64,000 nt of DNA, taken from Metridium senile. Lineage: Eukaryota > Cnidaria > Anthozoa > Actiniaria > Metridiidae. The notes under the pieces were generated by a model. That model searched no databases and had not been told where the DNA came from. It worked only from the letters and a program-made list of their open reading frames with translations. Position 1 is the first letter of the stretch, and each line of letters begins with the position of its first letter. The stretch covers positions 22,348,811-22,412,810 of the forward strand of contig OX459095.1 in NCBI GenBank assembly GCA_949775045.1, in the 5' to 3' direction. Below are positions 23,297 through 33,700 of the stretch, piece after piece. The position numbers were made by a program, and so were the translations under genes.

Positions 23297-24079
23297 AAAA
23301 TAAAAAAAATGAAAAATAAAAAAAAATGAAAAAATAAAAAAAAATGAAAAAATCAATAAAAAATCAATAAATATGAAAATAAAAAATAATATTAATAAAA
23401 AATAATAATAAAAAATTAATAAATATAAAAAAATTAATGTAAAAATATCCTAAATTGAACCATTCTAAAAATAAAACAAAACGAAACGATCTAGGTTTAC
23501 ATTCATTGGTTTTTGTTTTTGATCTACTAATCGCTGAATAACGGATGACCTGAATGTATGTGAATCGCAGCAATACTCAAACGGCGTACGCTGTGTTGCC
23601 ATATGAATCTTTATCAAAGGGGCTGCTTAGGTTTCTAAGGGTTTTGTAAGCTCTCTATAAGTAAAAATCCATCCGTACACACTTCAAAACCAATATCTGC
23701 AGACAACGTTCTCGTACTGTGGCGCGCGCCATTTCAGGTTTAGTTTAAAAACACAGGAACCGTGGACTATATTGAACTGTTCCAACGACTATTTATAATC
23801 CGGAGAATTTTCATTTATTTTCTATGTGAGCTCACCATAGATTTACACTCATTTCAATTCTAACCATGCACCATTAAATTCTACACATACCCGACATTGT
23901 TTTTGAAAATGCTTTTACATTAAACATTCTCACTTTTACGCAAACCATCAACAACTTTATACAAGTCCCACAATTCTGATTTCGAGACTTCTTTATGACC
24001 TTTATCGCACAAGTTTCTCTTTGTTTCGGCGCCTTTCTCTTTGCACGGCAAACTTTCTCTACTAGCTTGTTCGGTCGTG

Positions 24080-24219
24080 AAATTGGTTTGGAAACTCTTC
24101 AGTAGGTCCCTTCTCTCCAGGCTAATGAAGATCATACGTATTTTTTGTAATACTCGTTGAACTGAAATGTTCTTGAGATCAAGCGTTGATCCACCTCTGA
24201 CATCGCTCGTCATCGTGCC
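24080..24219 (-). pseudogene. THAP-domain ORF, C-terminal piece
   Basis: Continues, across the inserted middle element, the minus-strand frame begun at 26606. The readable frame gives WHDDERCQRWINA, then a stop where Cys is expected, then ITKNTY and, after a TAG where Trp is expected, PGEKGPTEEFPNQF. This order matches a THAP-type C2CH domain of a form I recall from cnidarian genomes. At least two stops show decay. The minus ORF 24213-23920 is a different frame of the same DNA and probably not a gene. Confidence 0.6.
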
Positions 24220-24846
24220 AAGGATGGTCCGTGTACCTTCCGGCCATTTGATTTTTAAAACAAGAAAAATTGCTTTTTATTTGTCGAAATTTCAATTTTC
24301 CTTTTTTTGGAAATTGATTTTCACGAAAAAATGTCAATTTTCGATTTTTTCTTAATGGAAATTTTCAAATAATCAAAAGTTGAATTCTATTTTTAATTTT
24401 TAGGAAAACAAAATCTACAAATTGACAATATTCACACCACCAGGAGAGGGGTGTACGGGACAAACTTGTCACTTCCGGTAGTGAAGCATTCTGATTAAAA
24501 ATGGCGATCGAGTAGAGGAAATTCTTGCAGTAAACAGACATTTCCTTGTGATAATTGAACATAAAAGTCCAGCAGAGTTTCTTCAAGTAATGAATGAACA
24601 TTGGAAGTGGCTTTTGGGGGGTTTATCAGGCAGTATAGAGACGGCAGTATAAACAAATATTATGTTATTGCGATGAATCGATCGCGATGGTCCCTTGTTT
24701 TCACCGTGATAATATTCCACCAGCTATTTACCATGCAGAAAAATCTTGCTTAGTAGCAAGAAATATTAAAAGCAATTATATAACTACATACAAGTGTATA
24801 TCACTGGAACTGACTGGCAGTTTTGTGGCTTATTTTTGAGTAAGCT

Positions 24847-26075
24847 TACCCTGGGTGCCAGAGGAATTATTTTCCCGTGGTACTATGGCGAGCGCGAAGC
24901 GCGAGTGTCGAAAAAATAATACCTCTGGTCGCATCCGTTGAGATTCTGAGTTCTTTCAGTTCAAGATCTGAACTCGTACGTTGATTGGTTATCGTATTCG
25001 TTCCCAGTCCTTACCGGGTTTGATAAATATAACACGACAGCTTATTGGATAAGCTTTTAATAGATAAATATAACACGAAAGCTTATTGGATGAGATTTAA
25101 ATGAGCTGTCCCTAGGGACAGAAAACCGGTTTGCAAGTTAGATTTTGGCTCGTTTTTCATACGAATCAAAATGGCCGAAGCGAAAGAGTATACTGTTTTT
25201 GATCGAGCATTTAGACATGCAATCGACATCGCCCTGACTGATTTTAAAGAAATATCACAGTTAAAACCTGTACAAGAAGAAGCACTCATTCATTTCAAAA
25301 GAGAAGACGTGTTTTCAGTTCTTCCAACTGGATGCGGAAAGTCACTAATATTTCAACTCGTGCCAAGAATGTGGTCTTTGCTAAATAGTCAGGGATTTAA
25401 CTATCCCAAAGCAGCCATGCTGCTCGTCATATGTCCATTGACATCGCTTATATCATCTCATATTAAAGAATTGATGGATCATGGAATTTCTGCATGTTCA
25501 CTTGGTGAAGAAGGTCTTTTGAAAGAGGATGTGTTAAAACACTCGATAGTGTTCAATTCACTAGCCCAGAGGCTGATCAGTAGGCTGATCAATCATATAA
25601 AGCACTGTAATAATAGTTTTTTTTGTCTGGAAATGTAATAATGATTGTTTAGTTCGGTTGCATGTGTTTTCAATGACTAATTTCACAGTAGGCTGATAAG
25701 CACTGTAATAATAGTTTGTTGTCCGGAAATTGTAATGTGTAATGTGAATTCCTGTGACACCTTTCGTAAGTTTATGTTGCAAACTCTACAAAAATGATTT
25801 ACCGAAACAGAATAGATATTTTTGACAGGGGTACAAGGCTTCGCCATACAAGTTGAACTTTGCTATATATTTTGACATTTCACACTTCGCTGCGCCACGT
25901 GAAACCATCATAACAAACAAAAACCGGTTTGACCGGAAGATTAGCATAAGAGCGAGGCGCCCAACATGGAACTCAGAATCTCAACGGATGCGACCAGAGG
26001 TATTATTTTTTCGACACTCGCGCTTCGCGCTCGCCATAGTACCACGGGAAAATAATTCCTCTGGCACCCAGGGTA
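24847..26075. mobile_element. inner Mutator-like element carrying a RecQ fragment
   Basis: TIRs of about 107 bp (24847-24953 and 25969-26075) appear identical by eye. They start TACCCTGGGTGCCAGAGG and include gcgagcgcgaagcgcgag. A perfect 9-bp direct repeat, GAGTAAGCT, flanks them at 24838-24846 and 26076-26084. This is the MULE pattern. The 1-kb interior holds the start of a RecQ-like helicase ORF and no transposase, as in a Pack-MULE gene-fragment carrier. Confidence 0.85.
25171..25638 (+). CDS. truncated RecQ-like SF2 DNA helicase
   Basis: 155-codon ORF with the N-terminal third of a RecQ-type helicase core. A Q-motif-like segment (LKPVQEEAL, residues 31-39) precedes Walker A (LPTGCGKS, residues 51-58) and motif Ia (VICPLTSLISS, residues 86-96). 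The DEAH box, helicase C domain and later motifs are missing, so unwinding activity is not expected. After about residue 134 the sequence becomes repetitive: aggctgat and cactgtaataatag recur downstream. It lies wholly between the TIRs of the inner Mutator-like element, so it is likely a captured 5' gene fragment or a mobile-element passenger. It may be transcribed; function unknown. Confidence 0.8.
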   Translation: MAEAKEYTVFDRAFRHAIDIALTDFKEISQLKPVQEEALIHFKREDVFSVLPTGCGKSLIFQLVPRMWSLLNSQGFNYPKAAMLLVICPLTSLISSHIKELMDHGISACSLGEEGLLKEDVLKHSIVFNSLAQRLISRLINHIKHCNNSFFCLEM

Positions 26076-26482
26076 GAGTAAGCTTAATTATTATATTAAA
26101 TCAACCCCAATCAACACAAGAGACAGACGATGTGCAATTTTACTTTTATTGCCTATAGCTGTGATGTATTTAATTGTTCATGATCAAAATGGTAAAATGT
26201 ATGTTAACACTAGAAGGATTTTCTCTGCTCCATCGCCATATTTAATCAAAAATACCGGAAGTAATGAGAAGTTTGTCCCGACACCCCTCCCCCGGTAGAG
26301 TCAGAATTGTCAATTTCTTGATTTGGTTTTTCTAAAAATTGAAAAACTAATTCAATTTTTGATTATTTTGAAAAACAGACCTTTTTTCCAGTAATGACAA
26401 ATTGAAAATTTAAATTTTCACAATTAAATCAATTTTACTTTTTTGTAAAATCAAATGGCCGGAAGGTACACGGACCAAGGAT

Positions 26483-26606
26483 TAACGAATGGTATAAATT
26501 CTTTTTCCCCCGATTCCTTCAATTCTTTTAGCGATTTTGGCAGTCTGTCGGGATATCTGGAATCGCTATTGCATCTACCCCAACAGCAATGTTTCGTACC
26601 GACCAT
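26483..26606 (-). pseudogene. THAP-domain ORF, N-terminal piece
   Basis: Minus-strand ATG at 26606-26604 opens a frame beginning [12 protein letters not shown] and continuing through [10 protein letters not shown] to VNPW at the middle element's insertion point. With one copy of the AAGGAT target it joins in frame to the piece at 24219-24080. The Cys-rich start and spacing fit the first zinc ligands of a THAP domain, the DNA-binding module of P-type and related transposases and of host regulators. Confidence 0.6.
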
Positions 26607-26707
26607 TTTAACAATGGATAAGGTATACTTTTATAAAAATAGCGAGCGGAATGCCAATCTCACATATTGTTACTGTAATCTTGAGCTTGTGTTTGTCCGA
26701 ATCACGC

Positions 26708-26728
26708 GGGGGGGGGGGGGGGGGGGGG
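26708..26728. repeat. poly-G tract, 21 bases
   Basis: Uninterrupted G run inside the outer element. Confidence 0.97.
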
Positions 26729-27519
26729 TCTAATCATCTAATCTATTTTTAGACCATGGGGTGCATGTAATCGTCACGTTTTGGAGCAGATTCAGCTATT
26801 TGACTATAGTATTTATTGCTATTGAAAAATGGAACATTTCCCCGTATAATTCACGATATTACCAAGGATTCATATCTGTTCGAATTGTGTTTTTTGTTGA
26901 CTTTGAACGGCAACACACACGTTGAAGTGATAATTACGAAACCTGTCAAAATTGACATTTTTACAAAGTTTAATAGAGCAGGACACCAGCGTATTTAAAG
27001 TTTGGTTGGCAGCGATTCCAAATTTTGTCCCAATACAAAAAATATAATTCGCACTTGTCCTACCTCGTCGATTACAGATTTTTCTGTTAAAACAAACACA
27101 ATTTGCTAGTGCGAATGGGGCCGAATGATTCGCTCGTAAACTTTTAATTTGATTTTGACAACTTCAAGACACGTTTGAGATATAGCTGACCTTTCGTATT
27201 TATCTACGATATCAGTACAAAAAAATCCAAGTTTGGGATATAGCAACAATATATATATATAGGTGAACAAAAAATACAACACAATAATAGAATAAAAAAT
27301 CATAGAAAATTACAAAAGAATCGAAGTTCGTCAACACAAAAAATCGAAGTTAGTATTGTACAATATTGTAAACATAATAATAAATAAACTTAACTAGTAG
27401 TTGTCAGTATTTCAATGTGGTTTTGCTTGACTTAAATACAATAAACTATAAGATAATAGTGACTGTATTCGGGTGACCTGAAAAAGCGCCAAATTTAGAT
27501 TGGCTTACGTGCGTGTGTT
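26729..27519. other. interior of the outer element, right side
   Basis: AT-rich, with a short TA run near 27249. No ORF of recognisable origin. Confidence 0.4.
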
Positions 27520-28260
27520 TTCGGGTTCCTGTGTTTTTAAACTGAATGGCGCGCGCCACAGTACGAGAACGTTGTCTGCAGATATTGGTTTTGAAGTACG
27601 GATGAACGTACGGATGAATTTTTACTTAAAGAGAGCTTACAAAACCCTTGGAAACCTAAGCAGCCCCTATAAAGATAAAGATTCATGGCAACACAGCGTA
27701 CGCCGTTTGAGTACAGTATCGGTAAATTGCTGCGATTTACTTATTACATTCAGGCCGTTATTCAGCGGTTAGTAGATCAAAAACAAAAACCAATGAAGGT
27801 AAACCTAGATCGTTTCGTTTTGTTTTGTTTTTAGAATGGTTCAATTTAGGATATTTTTACATTACTTTTTTTTTATTTATTACTTTTTTATTATTATTTT
27901 TTATTAATATTATTTGTTATTTTCATATTTATTTATTTTTTTTCATTTTTTTTCATTTTGTTTTTCATTTTTTTCATTTTTTTTTTTTTCTCGTCCGCCG
28001 TCCGCCGTCCGCCGTCCGCCATCTGCCGCGGACCGTCCGCGTCTGCATTATAGACAACACCCCAAAGGCAATGTCGCGTAACTAACTCAAGTTCTATTTC
28101 GTCATCATTCAGCGAAGGAATCACATGAGATAGCACATACCAATCCCAGAAGTCAATGCGTTTACCTATCCCGTCCATGGCGGACGCGTGTTTTTGACAC
28201 ACGAATTATCTACTACTATTTACCAAAATAAGTTATATAAACATATCTTATGTAAACAAT

Positions 28261-28989
28261 ATGGGGGGTAAGACACCTAAGTGTAACAAAATTTCCAAGG
28301 AGTTGTGGGAATGGTGTGCAGAGCGGAGCATATGGGTTACTGCTGTTCATATTCCAGGAAAGGAAAACTATTTAGCCGATAAAGAGTCTAGGGCTAAAAA
28401 TAGGGATGTAGAATGGAAGTTGGATTGTGAGATATTTCAACTGATAGTTTTCTACTGGTATAAACCTTCAGTAGATCTTTTTGCATCTCGTTTAAACTAC
28501 CAAATGAAACCATTTGTGTCCTGGAAACCAGACCCAGAGGCAATAGCATTTGATGCCTTTGTGCTAGACTGGTCAATGTACAATCAATTTTATGCATTTC
28601 CTCCATTTTCTCTCATTAACAGAGTGTTACAGAAAATAGAACAAGATCAAACTCAAGGGATAGTTGTGGTTCCTCTGTGGAAAACCCAGGTATGGTTCCC
28701 AAGGCTGCTACATCTATTAATAGACATACCACTGATCCTACCAAAAACCAAGACAATGTTAATTCTACCATCAAACCCAAAGGAGGTACATCCATTGAAC
28801 AAAAAATTAACTCTTCTGGCATGCAAACTATCAGGAATTCCCTTGCAAGCCGAGGAATTTCGAAGAAAGCTTCAAAAATCATCATGCAATCATGGAGGAC
28901 AGGCACAAAACAGCAATACTCAGTCTATCTCAGGAAATGGTGTTCATTTTGTAGTTCAAGGAGCATTGATCCATACAAAGCAGATATAG
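28261..28989 (+). pseudogene. DIRS polyprotein C-terminal part (RNase H region)
   Basis: The frame reads ELWEWCAERSIW, then HIPGKENYLADKESR, an RNase H C-terminal motif of DIRS/gypsy-like elements. It continues VDLFASRLNYQMKPFVSWKP and FYAFPPFSLINRVLQKI, typical of the DIRS post-RNase H region. The reverse transcriptase that should precede it is absent, so this ORF is 5'-truncated. Its last 313 bases overlap the recombinase ORF in another frame, as in intact DIRS elements. Confidence 0.82.
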
Positions 28990-29798
28990 CTGAAGCCTTA
29001 GATTTCATGGCAGAGTTATTTGAACATGGTTTAGGATACAGTGCCATGAACACTGTTCGATCAGCATTATCCCAAATATTACAAACACCAAATGGAGTTG
29101 CATTTGGAGAACTACCGTTAGTTAAACAGTTTATGAAAGGAGTTTTTCAAGAAAAACCATCCCTACCTAGATACAATGTAACATGGGATGCTTCTATATT
29201 GTTAAATTATCTGAAAACTTTGTCTCCTGTTACCAGTTTATCACTTAAAATGTTGACTTTCAAGTTAGCCACCCTGATGGGCATCTTGTCTGCCCAGAGA
29301 ATTCAGACCTTGCGGTACTTGGACTTAAGAAACATGTATCTTACACTCAACATGGTAAAATTCTCAGTTGGAGATGTGTTAAAACAAACTAGACCAGGAA
29401 AACATCTCAACGAGCTGGAGTTTCCGGCATATCCAACAGATCCTAGATTGTGCACAGTCCAAGTAATCAATGAATATATTACACGAACTAAACCACTGCG
29501 GGGTACGGTTACAGTTCTATTTATTACCACTGTTAAACCTTATAAAGTAGCTTCAAAAAACACAATATCGCGTTGGATTAAGACCACCTTAAAGCTAGCA
29601 GGGATTGACTTGTCAAGGTTCAAGCCTCACAGTATAAGATCTGCAGCAGTAAGCACTGCCACTCAAATCCAGGTTCCTACAGAAACTATTCTGAAAACTG
29701 CAGGCTGGTCAAGTCACTGCACATTTGCAAAGTACTATAAGAAGCCAGTTAGGCAACAAGGGGAACTAGCTAAAGCTCTTCTAGATTCAGCATCTTGA
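28677..29798 (+). CDS. DIRS tyrosine recombinase
   Basis: 373-residue ORF with an N-terminal SAM-like core-binding region (about residues 55-160) and a catalytic domain. The catalytic residues are visible: Arg208 in LSAQRIQ, His318 and Arg321 in PHSIRSA, the TAGWSS block, and the nucleophile region FAKYYKK (Tyr353/354). No internal stop is present, so the enzyme may be active even though the element lacks reverse transcriptase. It would catalyse site-specific strand exchange on the circular DIRS DNA. Confidence 0.88.
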   Translation: MENPGMVPKAATSINRHTTDPTKNQDNVNSTIKPKGGTSIEQKINSSGMQTIRNSLASRGISKKASKIIMQSWRTGTKQQYSVYLRKWCSFCSSRSIDPYKADIAEALDFMAELFEHGLGYSAMNTVRSALSQILQTPNGVAFGELPLVKQFMKGVFQEKPSLPRYNVTWDASILLNYLKTLSPVTSLSLKMLTFKLATLMGILSAQRIQTLRYLDLRNMYLTLNMVKFSVGDVLKQTRPGKHLNELEFPAYPTDPRLCTVQVINEYITRTKPLRGTVTVLFITTVKPYKVASKNTISRWIKTTLKLAGIDLSRFKPHSIRSAAVSTATQIQVPTETILKTAGWSSHCTFAKYYKKPVRQQGELAKALLDSAS

Positions 29799-29920
29799 TG
29801 TTTATGTTATTGATAATGTTTAATTACAAATAAAGTTTGAATTACCCTACTGGGACTATTCTCACAAATGCTGACTCTGAACTTCTCATGTGATTCCTTC
29901 GCTGAATGATGACGAAATAG

Positions 29921-30188
29921 AATTGAGAATTAAACGAGACTTACCTGTAAGTTGAAGTTTGATGGTAATTCTATTGAGTCATCAGGAAGCGAAAAGGGAT
30001 CACATGCCCTCCCTTGTCAGAATCCCTACCCAATACATGCATGTGATCCACAGCATTTGTTCGCCTCTGAATATTGACTTCTGGGATTGGTATGTGCTAT
30101 CTCATGTGATCCCTTTTCGCTTCCTGATGACTCAATAGAATTACCATCAAACTTCAACTTACAGGTAAGTCTCGTTTAATTCTCAATT
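29921..30188. repeat. perfect palindrome, 86-bp arms
   Basis: The arm at 29921-30006 is the exact complement of 30103-30188, with a 96-base loop. The right arm and loop repeat part of the DIRS left terminus in inverted order (gacttctgggattggtatgt versus 28130-28160). It is probably a related DIRS terminal or internal complementary repeat. The right arm contains acaggtaagt, a consensus 5' splice site. Confidence 0.92.
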
Positions 30189-30781
30189 TTACGTCACATT
30201 ATAGGAATGTCCTTGTCAGAGGTTCCTTGTTGGGTCAAATGCTGGGAACATTAGTTCGCATTACACACATTATGTTGTAAGATAGTTAGCTGCATAAAAG
30301 CTTCGTAAAAATGAGGACTTTTCAAAGGCAAGGAGGAATTTATCGTAAGGTAAATCTTTAATATAAACACTAGTTAAAGATCTTTATATAAACACTGAAT
30401 TGTATATTCATAATTAAATGCATGTTTGTTGAGTAATATCATTTGTTTATGACATAATTACTAAAAAGTTTCCTTACGCAATTTTGCTTTTCGTAATAAA
30501 TGCCTTGTACGTTTCGATGGTTGATAAAAAGTTTTCAATTTGGTCTTCAAGTAAAAAAGTTTCCGAGCTATTTCGTTTGTTTGTCCCGTGTTCGTATGTT
30601 ATCGAAAGCTATCGTACAATCATCGTACATATTTTGATTGGTCAAAAGTCGTCGTGAGCCCCTCGGGAACTGCAGAAAATCAAGACAGCTCAAGTCAAAA
30701 CACTTCCTTTCACTTCAGATCTTCACTAAGAAATGTCGTAAATTGGAAATTTGTTCTTTTTGATTGCAGAAGAGGTCTCCG
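30189..30781 (+). promoter_or_regulatory. BCR-like 5' region with a likely 5' UTR intron
   Basis: Sequence upstream of the BCR-like start. A good acceptor, tttttgattgcag, ends just before aagaggtctccg and the ATG at 30782. This suggests at least one non-coding upstream exon. Its donor is not settled. Confidence 0.45.
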
Positions 30782-33700
30782 ATGGAGAATAAAGTTGCTT
30801 TTACCTCATTCTGGCAAAGAAACTGCCCAGATAAGCCTCTACCACAGTTGGATTTCTTCGACACTGTGGAAGGATTGCAAGACCGTGTTGACCTTTGCAA
30901 ACAAAATTTGAAGGAAGCTCTGCGTATTCTTGAACAAGAAGGACTTATTTTCAGGTTTTTATCCAAAGTTATTAACTCAAATGACTACGATGACTTCAAC
31001 GGAGAGGTTTGTGGAATACTAAGGCGTGTATTTTCTGACACGTTGGGTTTCTCAAGTGATAGTAGTGACATCGAGATCTCAACACAAGAACTGGAATCTG
31101 CACATTACAAATCTAAAGATCAAAACTCAAACAGGGATCCCGTGACCGAGGACGAGCCTTTTCTCATTCGCGGAAATTCATTTGCGTTCACTATTGACTC
31201 ACAAGAAGAGAAACCAAATCGGACTCTATTAAGTGGAGTTCATGATATAAAGAGCGAATCAGGTCGTTTTGCCCATGGCGGAAGTGAAGTTGAGGCTGTC
31301 GATGAACAACAATTCCATCTGCCAGGAGATCAGTTTCCCACCTCTACAACACAGCCATCTGCTGGTCGAGTTGTTGAATTATTAAATAACCAAAATGATA
31401 AAGTGTGTTTGAGCGACCCAAACCTCCCGTATGATGAAGGGAGAGGAATCTTGTCCAATGAAGATGGCGCGGTCAGAAATACATCAAATCAAAAAGTCTT
31501 GATTACTGAACGCGACTCTTGGCGAATGGACAAAGCTAAAGTCACAACTACTGGTGTAAATACAAATTTTGCCAACCAAGAATATGAGAATTCGTCTGTA
31601 AATACCGTGAGTGGAACGTCAAAATCGGCAAGTTTGCCTGTAAACACTGAACGTTCTTGCAAATGGCAAAGTGAAGCACCCCGACCTTATTCGTGTGGTA
31701 ACTATCAAATCCCCGATACAACAATCCCTTACGAAACCAAAACCAACGAAAGACGTACTGTAGAAGGTTTAGAGCCGTATGATATCGATTTAAAAACTAG
31801 GGAAGCCGTTGAAACAAAGAGTGAAGTCGCGATGAGTCGACATGATACTGACAGCTCAATACAATCCAAAGAACATGAAGACGATAGGTTATCGAATTCA
31901 AGCGAGGACCGAGCTACTCTAGCGAGCGAGGAGGAAACCTTTTTAGTTGAACTTTCAGAGAGTAAAGAAGAACTCGATCAAGAAACTGTTGTCGTAGATG
32001 ATTTAATTTCGTATTTAGAAGGGATAGAATTAGAAAATAGCAGTGATGGGGAAGATTCTGCGGCTTCAGAGGGAAGTGGCCAAATCTCATACGGATTCCG
32101 CAGCAAAAATGGTGCTGTGATAAGGAAAAAACAGTTACAATCCGCCCTGTCTACAGCTAGTGCAATAAGTACAGATTCATGTCTCAGCCCTTATGCTCTA
32201 GATGTTGCAATGTCTGAAATTCACTCAGCAGAATCATCAGATCAAGATGAAACATCCTCCATAGGGGACAACACAGTACCAAAAGTCATTGAAGGGGATG
32301 TACCCACCAAGCCTAAACCCCCTGCCAAACCCCCTCGACGGCGAAGCAAGAAGGGGATGGTAAGGGCGCATACTGTTGGGACTCCCATCGAGGTGAAGAC
32401 TAAGAGCAGAGGATATTCCGAGGAAGACGAGGTATTCAGTAAAGAAGAAGAAGAAGGATATGAAGGTATGAGTGGCTTGAAAAATTATCTCTTTTAAATT
32501 AATGTATTTCTGTCAAATATTTGTACTTTCCCTAACAGATAGAGGATGTGTAGTAAATGTATATTGCTGATTTGAGTACTCACCCAAGTCAGCATTGCTT
32601 TATATATGCATCTCAATCTATTAGACTGTATACATCATTTATTTTATACATCACCTTTAAATACCAAAATATGTTTTCAAAAAACATTTGTGTTAATGAA
32701 CATGCCATAGCAGAAGCCTTGGGTATGTTGTTGCATAAGTAGAATTTGTTGTTACAAGTGTACTTTACAACGATACAATGTACAACTATGTACACCACAT
32801 ATTATCACAATATAATTTATATTTTTATCAAATACCACTCTCCCTTTTTATATCATCAGTTTGTTTGCCAGGTTTCTAACCTTTCTGAAATATTTTCATT
32901 GGAATTCACTATTTATATAGTAACTGTACTTTCTAACATGATTGTTTTAATATAGAAGACTGTGACAGTAATTTCTATCTATACGATATCACCATAGTTT
33001 TCTATAGATCTATACAATATTAGCTCACAATTTCCTTAGGATATCATTGATTCTGTCTGTCAACCGTTCTATCTTAATTCACTTTTCGAGAACTAGTCTG
33101 ATTTGGCTTTATAGTGCACCTCATATCTATTAAACTAGAAGTGTTAAATACGTAGTCTTATTGTCATTCTTGTTGACAGTATATTAATTGGTCTTTAAAA
33201 CCATCTAAGGTTCTCTTTTATTTTTGTTGTTGACATTTAGAGTGAATCTCAAAAATGTTTGACGTTTTTTGAATGAGGTCAAATATTCAATACCACAACA
33301 ATACAATCTAGAAACATTCCTATTTCATTCTTAAATATGAATTTTCTGATTCAAAATAGAAATAGAAATATTGGAATGTTATGAATTATGTTTAAATGAG
33401 TGATTTTTTTAGTGTTTACATTACATGTTTTTAATTAAAAAAACATGATGAATATTTTAGCATTTCAAATTTGTTTATTTATTTCCTGGTCCATAAGAAT
33501 GACAATAAATCAACAATAAAAAGTTTTATTGCTATATTACAATATACAAATAGTAGAAATTGGAAAAAGGAATTAGCAAGGAAAGAGAAAAAACATTGAA
33601 TATTAGAACAATTGATCGCATGTTTCCTTGCTGTTTGTTTTGAGAAAACAAAAAAAACTCAGGCTGAAACAGAATATTAATTAATAGAAAGTAGAAAACA

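Larger units (their letters stand above)
24226..26476. mobile_element. middle nested TIR element
   Basis: The ends GGTCCGTGTACCTTCCGGCC (24226) and its complement (ending 26476) are flanked by AAGGAT on both sides (24220-24225 and 26477-26482). Imperfect inward pairing continues over the first 250-300 bases. It interrupts the THAP ORF of the outer element and is itself split by the inner element. No transposase seen. Confidence 0.75.
23217..28063. mobile_element. outer long-TIR (foldback-like) element with THAP remnant
   Basis: Inverted arms of about 540 bp (23221-23765 and 27520-28063) share GTCTATAATGCAGACGCGGA, a GGACGGC 7-mer array, an A/T-rich stretch and a unique segment with gcgcgcgcca. 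The 10-bp direct repeat AAAGGCAATG lies at 23207-23216 and 28064-28073. The left recognisable TIR begins four bases inside that repeat. Long TIRs with internal tandem repeats recall foldback elements (Galileo/P type or MULE type). A THAP-domain remnant is encoded inside on the minus strand. A second element (24226-26476) is inserted in its interior, so the original length was about 2.6 kb. Confidence 0.8.
28088..29925 (+). mobile_element. DIRS-type retroelement, internally deleted
   Basis: Inverted termini of about 41 bp (28088-28129 and 29885-29925; core tcgtcatcattcagcgaagg) bracket the end of a DIRS RNase H region and a complete tyrosine recombinase ORF. The gag and most of the reverse transcriptase are missing. 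DIRS elements replicate through a circular intermediate and integrate by tyrosine recombinase, leaving no target duplication; none is seen. It begins 14 bases right of the outer foldback element's direct repeat. Confidence 0.8.

Noticed and set aside
23920..24213. 97-codon minus ORF as a new protein
   Set aside because: It is the +1 frame of the decayed THAP sequence; the THAP-like residues read in another frame.
30764..30781. Start of the BCR-like protein upstream of 30782
   Set aside because: Begins at TTG and crosses a good acceptor (gattgcag); the ATG at 30782 aligns with the BCR N terminus.
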